From contig DYKO01000003.1 of the NCBI GenBank assembly GCA_020722565.1, positions 1-64,000 on the forward strand: a stretch of 64,000 nucleotides of DNA, given 5' to 3'. Origin of the DNA: Rikenella microfusus (GTDB lineage Bacteria; Bacteroidota; Bacteroidia; Bacteroidales; Tenuifilaceae). A program made the position numbers and the translations under genes. Positions 1-11,200 of the stretch are shown here, piece by piece. How positions within the stretch are numbered: the first letter of the stretch is position 1; each line of letters begins with the position of its first letter. Under the pieces are notes generated by a model. The model did not search any database, had not been told where the DNA came from, and worked only from the letters and a program-made list of their open reading frames with translations.

Positions 1-7
1 GCAAAAA

Positions 8-1156
8 CTATTTATTCAAAATCACTTTTTTGACTATTGTATTTGACTTATTTTGCATTTTTACAAAGTAAAAGCCATTATTTAAGACAGAGATATCAAT
101 GGAGGCCGATAAATTTTTTAGATTTTGGGAAATAAGCAGTTGTCCTGTACTGCTGTAAACTTGTAAAAGTTCTATTATTTGGTTTGAAGTTGCAGTAAAA
201 ATACCATTACAAGGATTGGGGAAAATATCTAAAGTTTTGTCGTTATTATCAAAAATTGAATTGGTGGCATTTTCGGCAAGCCAAATAGTAGCGTTAATAA
301 AAAATTTACCGTTATTTCCGTAAGCTTCATTCCATCCGTCATAAAGTTTATCCCCTGAATGTCCGGTGCCATCATCTGCCGGAGAACTATCGCCAACAAA
401 AACAATACGACCTTTGCCATAAGTAGAGCTAAGCGCCATTACATGGGTAGTTCCTGTTGTTGAATACGAAGGTTCGAAAACAAGAGCTTTGACATTTGAA
501 TTAAAATTTGGATAAATGGTTGCAGTTGTGCCATTGTGAAATTCCAAGGCAGTAACATCGCCGGCCGGTCCGTGCAAAATCGGATTGTCAGATAAATTGG
601 CAACATTATTCGAAGGTATTGCGCTTATATTTTTGTAGTCTAGCAAAAAACCGAATGGATTGCTTATGCTATTATTCAATAGATCATTCCAAGCATCAAC
701 AGAGTCATATCCATCGCCATTGCGGTCCGAAATGTCATGGTCAGATACCATAAAAAGGCCTCCTCCCGCATTGACAAAATTCATTATTGCTGTTTTTTCG
801 CTACTTGTAAACAATTTATTGGGTTCGCAAACAACGTAAACGTCGAAGTTTGATAAATCTTGTGGATTAGAGGTATTTCCGTAAGTTATTGGATTATTGT
901 AGAGCGTTTCAACATAATAACCACGTTTGACCATTTCTACGCCCCAAGCGGATATCCCTCCGTTCCAATAATTTTGGTAGGTCGATGCATCAATTGCAGA
1001 CTGCGTAGGTGAAGGCATTGGGAAATTATCATCAATAACCCAATCGGCATTGCCTGCCTGTTCAAATTTTGTGTTATCAAAAATTATCCTCTTTTGTGCT
1101 GATAAAGTAGTTAGTGCGATTGCAAATACAAAAATTAATACGGTTAACTTTTTCAT
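8..1156 (-). CDS. T9SS-exported protein with glutamine-amidotransferase-like fold
   Basis: A 382-residue exported protein of unknown activity. Residues 1-20 form a signal peptide ending near LSAQ. The middle (about 85-300) reads like a class I glutamine-amidotransferase-like or DUF4350-type Rossmann domain: 'VYVVCEP', 'FVNAGGGLFMVSDHD' and 'GKGRIVFVGDSSP' are typical strand-turn motifs of proteins that ask whether a file-like or membrane-like region is present, but no catalytic Cys-His pair is evident. The last 75 residues are a T9SS type A sorting domain (DIFPNPCNG, then a NGFYFVKMQ strand and a KKVILNK tail), so it is probably delivered to the cell surface or medium. It is transcribed toward the window edge and no operon partner is visible. 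The fold call is from motifs only. Confidence 0.75.
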   Translation of the reverse strand: MKKLTVLIFVFAIALTTLSAQKRIIFDNTKFEQAGNADWVIDDNFPMPSPTQSAIDASTYQNYWNGGISAWGVEMVKRGYYVETLYNNPITYGNTSNPQDLSNFDVYVVCEPNKLFTSSEKTAIMNFVNAGGGLFMVSDHDISDRNGDGYDSVDAWNDLLNNSISNPFGFLLDYKNISAIPSNNVANLSDNPILHGPAGDVTALEFHNGTTATIYPNFNSNVKALVFEPSYSTTGTTHVMALSSTYGKGRIVFVGDSSPADDGTGHSGDKLYDGWNEAYGNNGKFFINATIWLAENATNSIFDNNDKTLDIFPNPCNGIFTATSNQIIELLQVYSSTGQLLISQNLKNLSASIDISVLNNGFYFVKMQNKSNTIVKKVILNK

Positions 1157-1216
1157 TGTTTTTTTATTTTTGAAAAAATTTAGCGTTCAGAACTAAAATA
1201 CAATTTAAAAGAAATT

Positions 1217-2482
1217 TTAAATTTTCACAGTAAAAGTATGAAAACTTTCTGTAAAAGAATATGTTACTGACCACTTATTAATTTCAGATATTTTCTTTAC
1301 AATAGCCAAGCCAAGTCCTGTTCCATGTTCTGATGGATTTGCTTTTGAGAAACGAACAAATAATTTTTCTTTATTTAATGGTTGCGAGATTCCGGTATTT
1401 GAAAAAACAATAGAATTTTCAGTAAATTTTATCCATATTTGACCATTGTTTATATTATGCTTAACTGCATTCATAAATAAATTGCTGATAAGTATTTCGG
1501 ATAGTGTTTGGTTCGATTGAACAATAACTTTTTGGCTTAATTCTGTTTTAATGCTGATATTTTTTAATTGTGCCTGTTCGGTAAAAAACTCAAGTTGTTT
1601 TTCGATAATATTATTTAAGACAATGGTTTGCTTGTCGTTGTAATTTTCATTTTCAATTTTTGAAAGTAGCAGTAAGTTTTTGTTTAAACGGGTTAATCGC
1701 ATAAGGCTTTCATTTAAAGAGCTTAAAATCACCGACTGTTCTTCAGTCACATCAGGGCATTGGATCAGAGTATCAATCTTTGCCTTAAAAACAGCCAACG
1801 GCGTTTGCAGCTCGTGGGCTGCATTTTCAACAAACTCTCGTTGAGTTCTATAAATGGAAGTGTTTTTTTCTATCAATTTTTCTATACTTTTATTCAGCTT
1901 GTTAAATTCTTCAATATCTGAAAGGGGAAAATCGGCTTTGTGGTGTTTATCAATTTCAAATTTTTCAATTTGTTGCAAGGTTTGGTAAAATGGTTTCCAC
2001 ATTCGGACAGAAAGTAGCTTGTTTATGAATAATATCGTAATAAATAATACAAGGAGTATGATAACAAAATAGAGCGCTACGCCCGTTATCATATCGTCCG
2101 CTTCCAATAAACTTGTTTTTATCGAAAGTGTATAAGGCTTCCCTTCAATGCGTATAGGGGCGTTTAATTCTCGAAAAGGTTCGTATTCTTGCTCTAATCG
2201 ATTGTAATATAATTGATTGTATAAAGTGTCTTGAGCTAATTTTTTATCTGGTTGTATTTGAATGTGGCTGTTAAATTTATTCCAAACAGAAATGTCTTCT
2301 GCGGTTAATTCGGTAATAGATTTGTCTAAAAACTCTGATTTTGAGAGTAATAATGTTTCGTCAATTTCTTGCAAATAAAAATTTTGGACAAAAAGATAAA
2401 ATATAGGCGATGTAATCGCAAAAAGAACGATTAAAATATAAAGATATATCATTTGGGTTTTAAGTAAAAGTTTTTTATTCAT
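1217..2482 (-). CDS. Sensor histidine kinase
   Basis: Membrane histidine kinase of 421 residues. Transmembrane helices lie at about 10-33 and 133-154 and enclose a periplasmic sensor region of roughly 100 residues. A HAMP-like linker follows, then the dimerisation/phosphoacceptor box NAAHELQTPLA with His223, the N box (NLFMNAVKHN) and the G2 box (GTGLGLAIVKKI). The ligand is unknown. Its start overlaps the end of the response regulator gene upstream by 8 bases, so the two are translationally coupled and form one two-component system. Class I (HisKA) architecture is clear; what it senses is not. Confidence 0.92.
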   Translation of the reverse strand: MNKKLLLKTQMIYLYILIVLFAITSPIFYLFVQNFYLQEIDETLLLSKSEFLDKSITELTAEDISVWNKFNSHIQIQPDKKLAQDTLYNQLYYNRLEQEYEPFRELNAPIRIEGKPYTLSIKTSLLEADDMITGVALYFVIILLVLFITILFINKLLSVRMWKPFYQTLQQIEKFEIDKHHKADFPLSDIEEFNKLNKSIEKLIEKNTSIYRTQREFVENAAHELQTPLAVFKAKIDTLIQCPDVTEEQSVILSSLNESLMRLTRLNKNLLLLSKIENENYNDKQTIVLNNIIEKQLEFFTEQAQLKNISIKTELSQKVIVQSNQTLSEILISNLFMNAVKHNINNGQIWIKFTENSIVFSNTGISQPLNKEKLFVRFSKANPSEHGTGLGLAIVKKISEINKWSVTYSFTESFHTFTVKI

Positions 2483-3152
2483 TTTGCCATTTATAACCTA
2501 ATCCATACACTGTTTGAATGTATTTTGCACCACCGGCATCTTTTAATTTCTTTTTCAAGTTTTTGATATGAGCGTAAACAAAATCATGATTTTCAAGCAC
2601 ATCTACCATGTCGCCCGAAAGGTGCTCGGCTATGGCTGCTTTGGACAAAACCCTGTTTTTGTTGCCAATGAGAAAAAGCAATAAATCAATTTCTTTCTTG
2701 GTAATGTCTATTTGCTGATTATTCACTTTTACCACTTTTGCGAGGGTGTCAATTTCTATTTCGTTAAAAGTGATGATATTATTCCCGTTAAATCTTTTTC
2801 GACGGATAATGGCTTGTATTCTTACTAATAGTTCTGACAAATGAAAAGGTTTTGTAAGGTAATCGTCGGCACCGAGTTGTAAACCTTCAATTTTGCTTTC
2901 CAATGTTTCTTTTGCCGAAATGATGATGATTCCATCGGTTTTGTTCTGCTTTTTTAGTTCTTTTAAAATATCAAAGCCATTGCCATCGGGTAACATAAGA
3001 TCGAGCAAAATACAGTCGTATTCATAATCGAGTATTTTATCTATGGCAGAATGCAAATTGTTTGCCCATTCGCACACATAGTCATTCTGGTTCAAAAACT
3101 GCTGTATGCTTTGTGCAAGATCCTTTTCGTCTTCAATGATTAAAATTTTCAT
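2475..3152 (-). CDS. OmpR-family response regulator
   Basis: Two-domain response regulator of 225 residues. The receiver domain (1-115) has the acidic pair ED at 7-8, phosphoacceptor Asp51 in LLDLMLPDGNG and Lys101 in LTKPF. The C-terminal winged helix (about 130-223) ends with the usual YIQTVYGLGYKW motif of OmpR/PhoB DNA-binding domains. It is first in a two-gene operon with the overlapping kinase gene. Bacteroidota homologues of this type (RprY/CusR-like) control varied stress or metal responses; no target can be named from the window. Confidence 0.93.
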   Translation of the reverse strand: MKILIIEDEKDLAQSIQQFLNQNDYVCEWANNLHSAIDKILDYEYDCILLDLMLPDGNGFDILKELKKQNKTDGIIIISAKETLESKIEGLQLGADDYLTKPFHLSELLVRIQAIIRRKRFNGNNIITFNEIEIDTLAKVVKVNNQQIDITKKEIDLLLFLIGNKNRVLSKAAIAEHLSGDMVDVLENHDFVYAHIKNLKKKLKDAGGAKYIQTVYGLGYKWQNE

Positions 3153-4061
3153 AATACAAATAAAAACATCAATTTTGAATAAATTTAGAATAAATTTAAG
3201 ATTATTTCATTACTAGCTGTTCAACACGGTAAAATTACTCACCAAATTATTTATTTCATTTGTACTCCCTGTGGGTAATTGAATTCTTTGGCAAAACATT
3301 GGTTTAGCGTTGGTTCATGAATCTTCTGCAAACCCGATAAATTTGTAAAAAATGTGTGCTATGTTGTTCTTTCTTTTTCAGGTGGTAAGAAAAAACTATA
3401 CCTGTTTCCCAGTAAAAAAATGTATTGTTTTGAATAGCTGCCGCCAATTGACAACTTGTTTTAACATAAGTAATTATTTTTATAAAAAATTTCCTTTCCT
3501 GAATTTTCTAAAAATCGCTAAAAACTAGATGACAAAGAGTAAGAACATTTTTTAAGTATTTTATTACAAATTGTTTCCAATTGCCCAAGAGTATCGCCGT
3601 TTGATAGTTTCCGAATAGTATGCTCCTTTTGCGTTTATGTTGAAACTGAAAATACTTTGTTTTTCCATAGCAAACAAAGCATTGTCCCTGACTACCAACT
3701 ACGTAATGAACAACTTGCAAAAGAACAAAATAGCATGTTAATCTGATGGTCTTTTATGGTAAAATGTTTAATGTAGGTTTGGTTTTGCTTTCAATGCATG
3801 TTTTTGATATAATCCTACTATCTAACTAATAATAAAAAAATGTTCGAAAGCCATATAACCAAAAAAGTTTAACTGTTTATCTCTTATTTTCTCATGTTTT
3901 TGAGGTAAAACAACACCCAAGTACAACCTATCATGGCAATATGGCTCTAAGCTCTTTAAAATATATTCTGGGCAACAGTGATAAATATTTGATATTTTTT
4001 ATCTTAACTCTATTTATTTAATTAACATTGTTAACTATATTTGTATAAGCAACCCTAATGG
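3153..4061. other. Gene-free AT-rich interval
   Basis: About 0.9 kb between the response regulator and the TetR-type gene. I read both strands and found no open frame with convincing codon use, no tRNA and no hairpin-plus-T terminator. The only sizeable frame (minus strand, 3508-3720, 70 residues) has no recognisable motif. The last 40 bases hold the promoter/operator of the next gene. It could be an old insertion or deletion scar, but no repeats or target-site duplications are visible. Confidence 0.5.
4022..4043 (+). promoter_or_regulatory. Promoter -7 element with overlapping palindromic operator
   Basis: TATATTTG at 4036-4043 matches the Bacteroidota -7 consensus TAnnTTTG and sits 18 bases before the ATG of the TetR-type gene. 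Immediately upstream, 4022-4034 is a 13-base palindrome, TTAACA-T-TGTTAA. A TetR protein binding here would block its own promoter, so autoregulation is a reasonable inference. No good -33 TTG is present at the expected distance. Confidence 0.5.
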
Positions 4062-5159
4062 ATGCGAAACAAACGGTCACAGGAAAAACAAATGCGGGGC
4101 TACTTTATTGAAGCAGCCAAGCAAATACTTAAAGGCAAGGGTATCGATAGCCTTTCCGATAGGAACATTGCCAATCAGGCTGGATACTCCTATGATACTT
4201 TTTATAACTACTTTAATGATATAACAGACATTATTAACGAGTGCATCAATGATTTTGCTAATGAGTGTGAAGAATACATTTTGGAACATACAAAGCATCT
4301 AGCTAACGGCCCAGAAAAACTTAGGGCTACAATAAAGGCATACGTCAGCTATTTTCTTGACTACCCAAACGTTTTTGATGTCTTTTTTCTAGAAAAAATT
4401 AACCAAACTGAAAGGAAGTTCGATGCTTCAAGTCTAATTACTTCCCTACTCGATAAAGTTTGTAAATCGCAATGGAACTTTCTTATTAGTAGAAACTTTA
4501 TTACCCCTCAAAATGCCGAAAAGGCTATATCATTAATCCGATATCAAATACCGGGGTTACTCCTATTTTATCTTAACAGGAATATCCCTAAAAACAATAA
4601 AAGTTTTTTACACCTGTTTAACCAACAGCTGAATAAAATTATTCTTTTTGAAACTCAGGCGAAACCTTCAGTTACAATTGAAGAAAACATTCTTCAGTTT
4701 ATTTTTGATGACCCAAATAGTATCAGTAATTACTACTTTATCCATTATACACGCGAAAGAGAAGTAGCTGAGAAAATTATAAATGAAGGATTTAAATATA
4801 TTGAGTCGTTCCACAACTCTGCTGAACAGGTTATTAACGACAGACTCGATCTCCTTTACAAACACAATATTTATAAACCTTACGGAAACAATATAGTGAT
4901 TTTGGGAATTTCAAGGTCAATTTTCGATAAATACGCCCAAAAGTTACGTTTAAAGGGTATCAACATTTATATTGAAAATATCTTTTCGGAAATACCTCCC
5001 GAATATAATGAAGAAGCAGAGGAATACAGTTACACTCTACCCCGGCAATTTATCAAAGGATTTGCTAACTACATTACTGGCGAAATGGTTCGAAATCCAG
5101 TTTTTAATCCAAATTATGATTCACCAACTTTTGAAAGCAACTTAAATAGATCTACTTAA
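4062..5159 (+). CDS. TetR-type regulator with long unusual C-terminal domain
   Basis: A 365-residue protein, far longer than the usual TetR length of about 200. Residues 8-55 form a TetR helix-turn-helix: 'DRNIANQAGYSYDTFYNYF' is the turn and recognition helix. Residues 60-200 resemble the helical TetR ligand/dimer domain. From about residue 208 a separate domain begins. It contains 'YYFIHYT', then 'AEKIINEGFKYIESF', a central 'KPYGNNIVILGISRSIFDKY' strand region and a late 'SYTLPRQFIKGF' stretch. The order short strand-H-Y-T, helix, N-E-G-F, reminds me of ADP-ribosyltransferase-like folds, but I cannot prove it. The gene stands alone, with empty DNA on both sides, and has its own palindromic operator candidate. 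Confidence 0.75.
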   Translation: MRNKRSQEKQMRGYFIEAAKQILKGKGIDSLSDRNIANQAGYSYDTFYNYFNDITDIINECINDFANECEEYILEHTKHLANGPEKLRATIKAYVSYFLDYPNVFDVFFLEKINQTERKFDASSLITSLLDKVCKSQWNFLISRNFITPQNAEKAISLIRYQIPGLLLFYLNRNIPKNNKSFLHLFNQQLNKIILFETQAKPSVTIEENILQFIFDDPNSISNYYFIHYTREREVAEKIINEGFKYIESFHNSAEQVINDRLDLLYKHNIYKPYGNNIVILGISRSIFDKYAQKLRLKGINIYIENIFSEIPPEYNEEAEEYSYTLPRQFIKGFANYITGEMVRNPVFNPNYDSPTFESNLNRST

Positions 5160-5717
5160 GCTCTGTTTATCTAATAAACTACCTATGGATTTTTTTAAAT
5201 AAAATTTATTGTCTAATAAATGTAAAATATTTTTTTCTTCTGCAGCATAAATCTTTTTTCAAATTGGTTTTGTTGGCTTGTCCTACATGCAATCTCGTTG
5301 TAATACATTTTTTTAAGCGGATGAATTTCCAATAAATACATAGACTTTCCTTTAAAACTGTACGATTACAGATACTGGTAGATAAGTTGTATCGCAGGGA
5401 AAATCTGAAGGTTACCAATCAAATAAAGTTAATGGTTCGTTTATTGTTATTCGTAGATCTTTGTTTACTTTATTGCATAACACATAATCCGGTTCCGCTG
5501 TTCAAATCTTTTAACTTTTTCTCATACCATAACAACCATAAACAATTTTACAGACCTTTTGAAATTTATATAGTGGTTAAATCACTGTCATAAATATTGC
5601 TTGTTGTTTTATCTGGCATTTTTTGTTTGTCTGATAATGCATAAATATTATTAACATTACTTATAGTCTTAATACTCTTTAACCGGAATTAAATTCTAAT
5701 ATTTTCCGTATTAATGA
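5160..5717. other. Gene-free AT-rich interval
   Basis: About 560 bases after the TetR-type gene. Short frames at 5206-5418 (minus) and 5387-5593 (plus) overlap each other, lack motifs and have poor codon use, so I do not call them. No terminator hairpin or RNA gene was seen. With the 3153-4061 gap it leaves the regulator isolated in about 2.5 kb of otherwise non-coding DNA. Confidence 0.45.
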
Positions 5718-6458
5718 CTATTTAGGATTCAACTTACTGAAAAACATTGTAACGGCCAGCCAGTAATCAGTATTTGATGGATTACTCTTCCAAAGTGCAC
5801 TGGAACCATGTTTCCCTTTTGCTGCTGGACAAAAATTGGTAACCAGTTGCTGCCGCTTTACCGCACCCATAAGTTGTCCTACCGATTCACATTCTGATTT
5901 TGAGGAAAGAACCAAAACGGGAACGGCAAGGGAAGCTATTCGCGACGCAATAAAATCGGATTGTTCAAAATATTCGCCAGGCGAAAAAACAATGGCAGCT
6001 TGTGTTCGCAAGTCTTCGGTTGCCAGAATCAAAACCAGCGAGGCAGAATAGGAACTACCCCAAAGAATAAATGGCTTATCGGTTTTGGATTTTACATAAG
6101 CAATAGCACCTTTAATATCGGCTAATGCATCTATATAATATTGGGTCAAACCCTTTTCTCTTGCTCTTCTTGCCGTTTCGTTAATAACTCCATTTACCTC
6201 GGAACCAGAACGTAGATCAACAGCCAAACAGTTATATCCTAAATTCACAATTCGAGGTGCAATTTCATTATACTCTCCCCGGCTAAAAGGTGCTTGATGA
6301 AAAAGTAAAACATAGGGTTTATCCGATGAATGAAAGTATAAATCGGCGGTTACCTCAAGTCCATCTTTTGCGGGAAACGATATTTTTTGCTGTGCTTCCA
6401 ATTCATTTGAAAGGATTGTTACAATATAAATCAACAAGAGCAAGTAAAACTTTCTCAT
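5718..6458 (-). CDS. Exported alpha/beta hydrolase
   Basis: Dienelactone-hydrolase-like alpha/beta hydrolase of 246 residues with a signal peptide (1-22, cut after LEAQ), so it probably works in the periplasm. The nucleophile elbow is WGSSYSAS, with Ser136. The usual second glycine of GxSxG is Ser here, a tolerated but less common variant. A late His (about 217, in KGKHGSS) can serve as the catalytic base, and an acidic residue is available near SSKSECES. 'VLLFHQAPFSRGEY' supplies the oxyanion strand. The gene starts 3 bases after atpC and so shares its transcript, though no functional link to ATP synthase is known. Substrate unknown. Confidence 0.8.
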   Translation of the reverse strand: MRKFYLLLLIYIVTILSNELEAQQKISFPAKDGLEVTADLYFHSSDKPYVLLFHQAPFSRGEYNEIAPRIVNLGYNCLAVDLRSGSEVNGVINETARRAREKGLTQYYIDALADIKGAIAYVKSKTDKPFILWGSSYSASLVLILATEDLRTQAAIVFSPGEYFEQSDFIASRIASLAVPVLVLSSKSECESVGQLMGAVKRQQLVTNFCPAAKGKHGSSALWKSNPSNTDYWLAVTMFFSKLNPK

Positions 6459-6461
6459 TTA

Positions 6462-6719
6462 TCAGTATGTTTGGGTTATTTCTTCTGAAACAACTGATAT
6501 TACATCATTTTCAAACCTAACAACCCCTCCCGTGGGAATGGCAAAAAAGAGTTCGGCTCCATCGTTCCTGACAATTCGTATAACACCTGGTTCTAATGAA
6601 GAAATTATTGGAATATGCTTTTTAAGAATACCAAATGAACCCTTGGTTCCAGGAACCTGAACATAGTAAACATCCTCTATCTTAAAAAAATTATTAATTG
6701 AGTACAACTCACAAATCAT
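6462..6719 (-). CDS. atpC: ATP synthase F1 epsilon subunit
   Basis: Central-stalk epsilon subunit of 85 residues. Only the N-terminal beta-sandwich is present; the C-terminal helical hairpin that inhibits ATP hydrolysis in many bacteria is missing. 'VQVPGTKGSFGILKKHIPIISSLEPG' contains the family signature (G-x-x-G-x-x-x-I-L-x-x-H-x-P), and 'GGVVRF' closes the sandwich. Such short epsilons are normal for Bacteroidota, so this is not a truncation. It follows atpD by 6 bases. The rest of the F1Fo operon lies at 41094-45990, so atpD-atpC form a detached pair. Confidence 0.93.
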   Translation of the reverse strand: MICELYSINNFFKIEDVYYVQVPGTKGSFGILKKHIPIISSLEPGVIRIVRNDGAELFFAIPTGGVVRFENDVISVVSEEITQTY

Positions 6720-6725
6720 AGCGCG

Positions 6726-8252
<1,527 letters not shown>

Positions 8253-8256
8253 TTAT

Positions 8257-8264
8257 CAAAAATA
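8257..8264 (-). promoter_or_regulatory. Putative -7 element for atpD-atpC
   Basis: On the minus strand this reads TATTTTTG, a match to TAnnTTTG, 23 bases before the atpD start. I see no TTG at the right spacing upstream. It supports atpD being the first gene of its own transcript. Confidence 0.4.
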
Positions 8265-8298
8265 AAACTTTCTTATAGCAAATGCTAAAATTTTACAG

Positions 8299-11200
8299 TT
8301 AAAATGATAGAGATTGCATCATTTTGTTTATGCTAGCCGCTAATTCTGATTGACCATAGGCTTCAGCCACTGATGCCAACTCCTGCATGGTTTGAACAGT
8401 TAAACCGATATCTTCGCTACAGTATTGCCTTAAACTTTTATCCAGCGATAGATAGTAGTTAAGTTTTTGCTGACATTCCCCGGCATAACTTTGTACAATC
8501 TCATTAGCCTTTGTAGTCTCATTTAGTTTGTAGTAACCCTCAATAATACCAAACAAGAAGAAATCGTATTGATATTTCTGCTGGGGCATCAAATCAACAA
8601 TTTTATCGAGAACTTTAGCCGCCGAATCCTTTTTGCCCTCTTTAATCAATTTATTTGCCAATCTTCCAAAGGTATTCCTTAACTTAAGTACCATAGCTGT
8701 TCGCTGGTTATTGTGGTCGATAAATACATCTGGTTCATTCATTCTACCCCAACGGAACTGATTCATTAATCTGTTGTAAAGGATATCGGTATCAATTCGC
8801 GCTATGCTAAGAAAATCGCTTTTGGACGACTTAATGGGTACCAGCCTATAGGCAAACCCCTCGTGTTGTAGGTAATCGGCTATGCCGATATCGCCATCGC
8901 CATAGGGCGATACAAAATAAATAGGTCGTTCCCAATTGTTATTTGCAATAATATCGAGAATAGCAAGCGAACTCTTGGTGATGTACTGACCCTTTATGGT
9001 CCACTCCATTTGGTCAACAATCAACGAAGTGTCCTTTTCATTTACGGTTCCAGTTTCAAGTACACGGTTCTTATCAACCGTAAGTTTTACTCGATTGGTA
9101 GGTAAATAATCGATGGGTTTCTCCCCGGAAATGCTATACTTTTTTGCAGGGTCATCGCTGAGCACAAAATCCATGAGATGTTTCAGTTCAATAGGTTCAT
9201 TTAAGCGATTAATAATGTAAACAATATCTCGGGTTCCCATCACGTACTTATCGTGGCTCATTGAAATGGGCAGCGGTTTTGATTTGTAAACCGTATTCTT
9301 CATCTGGTCAATATACCAATCGGTACCCAGTAGGCTTAGGTTTACTACCCTAACATCGGTTCTAATACCCTCAACCTCCTGTGCATACCATAAAGGGAAG
9401 GTATCGTTGTCGCCATTCGTAAACAAAATAGCATTGGGTTCACAAGAATTAAGGTAGTTATAGGCAAAATCCCGTGCAGTGTAACGTCCCGAACGGTCGT
9501 GGTCATCCCAGTTCTCGGCACCCATTATTACGGGGACAACCATGCATAATGCTGTTGCGGCAAAGGCGGAAGGAGTTTCGTCCATATTTTTCCTAAACCA
9601 CTCAAAAAAGGCTAAAACTCCTAACCCAATCCAAATGGTAAAGGCATAAAACGAACCCGCATAGGCATAATCGCGTTCGCGCGGTTGCAATGGGGTTTGG
9701 TTAAGGTACATAACTATGGCTACACCTGTTAGGAAAAAAAGCATGAACACCACCCAAAAGTTCTTTTTATCCTTTTTAACTTGCAGCTGGTACCATATTC
9801 CAATCAAACCCAGTATCAGGGGTAAAAAGTAGTAGGTATTACGCGATGGATGGTTTTTCATGTCATCAGTAATATTATCCTGATTACCCAGGAAAATGGC
9901 ATCAATGGGCTTTATTCCGCTAATCCAGTTGCCATGTTCTACGCCCCCATGGCTTTGGACATCGTCCTGACGACCAACAAAGTTCCACATGAAGTAGCGG
10001 ATGTACATATGGCCAATTTGGTAGCGGAAAAAGAAAAGCAGATTTTCGCCAAATGTGGGGATGTAACGGGTTTCGGCACCACCATCCCGCGTTTGCAAAC
10101 TTACAGGACGGCCCTGCACATTTGCCCATTTTTTGTATTCTGTTACATGATCGCCCTGTGCGCTATGCATTCGCGGGAACAGGATTTTAAAGCGATCGTC
10201 AAATTCGTATGCGGTTTTTAGGTACGATTTTACATATTTACCATCCTTAGGTATCCATGTTTCGATATCCCTGCTACCGGTTACAGGGGCATTGTAGTAC
10301 TGCCCATAAAATAAGGGTCTATCGCCATATTGTTCTCGGTTAAGGTAGCTGATAAGCGAAAAGGCATTAGATGGATCATTCTCATTAATTGGCGTATCAG
10401 CATATGCTCTAATAACAATCATGGCATACGATGAGTAACCAATAAGGATTACTGTAACACCCACTAAAATGGTATTCAACAAAATCTTTCCCTTTTTATG
10501 CGTTGCATAAATACCCCACCCAAAAACGCCAAAAAGGGCAAAAAAGTAAAAAATAAGACCTGAATTATAGGGTAATCCAAAACCATTCACAAAAAGCAGA
10601 TCGAACCACGATCCTACTAAAAATGTTCCGGGAATAATGATATAAAGAATAGTGCCCAGTATTGCTGCAGAAGTTAATAGTGTTAGAATTACACCATTAC
10701 GTGTTGCCGGATACTTTCTAAAATAATAGATAAAGGCAATTGCAGGTATTGTTAATAGGTTAAGCAGATGAACGCCAATTGATAATCCCATAGCATAGGC
10801 TATAAGAATTAACCATTTAGTGGCATGCGGTTGATCGGCTTGTTCCTCCCATTTCAGAATAGCCCAAAACACAAATGCAGTGAAAAGCGACGACATGGCA
10901 TACACTTCAGCCTCAACAGCCGAAAACCAAAAGGTATCGGAAAAGGTATAAGCCAATGCACCTACTGAACCACTGCCCAATATTGCAATAAGTTGGCCGG
11001 TTGTCATTTCATATGTGTTCCCTGCACCCAATTTCCTTGCCAAATGGGTAATGGTCCAGAACAGAAACAGTATTGTTAATGCACTAGCTAATGCCGACAT
11101 GGCATTGATCATTGCGGCAACCTTGGTCGCATCGGATGCAAATAATGAAAAAAATCGTGCCATCAACATAAATAGTGGTGCCCCCGGTGGATGACCAACC

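Noticed and set aside
3508-3720. Minus-strand frame of 70 codons in the gap before the TetR gene
   Set aside because: No motif, no start signal and atypical residue composition (aromatic and Cys-rich); probably non-coding.
5206-5593. Two overlapping short frames on opposite strands after the TetR gene
   Set aside because: They overlap each other, lack known motifs and the plus-strand one has no ATG; read as chance.
6462-6719. atpC as a truncated gene
   Set aside because: About 80-90 residues is the normal epsilon length in Bacteroidota; the beta-sandwich is complete.
9850-10221. Plus-strand frame opposite the DUF2723 gene
   Set aside because: Lies entirely antisense inside a conserved gene; a shadow of its codon pattern.
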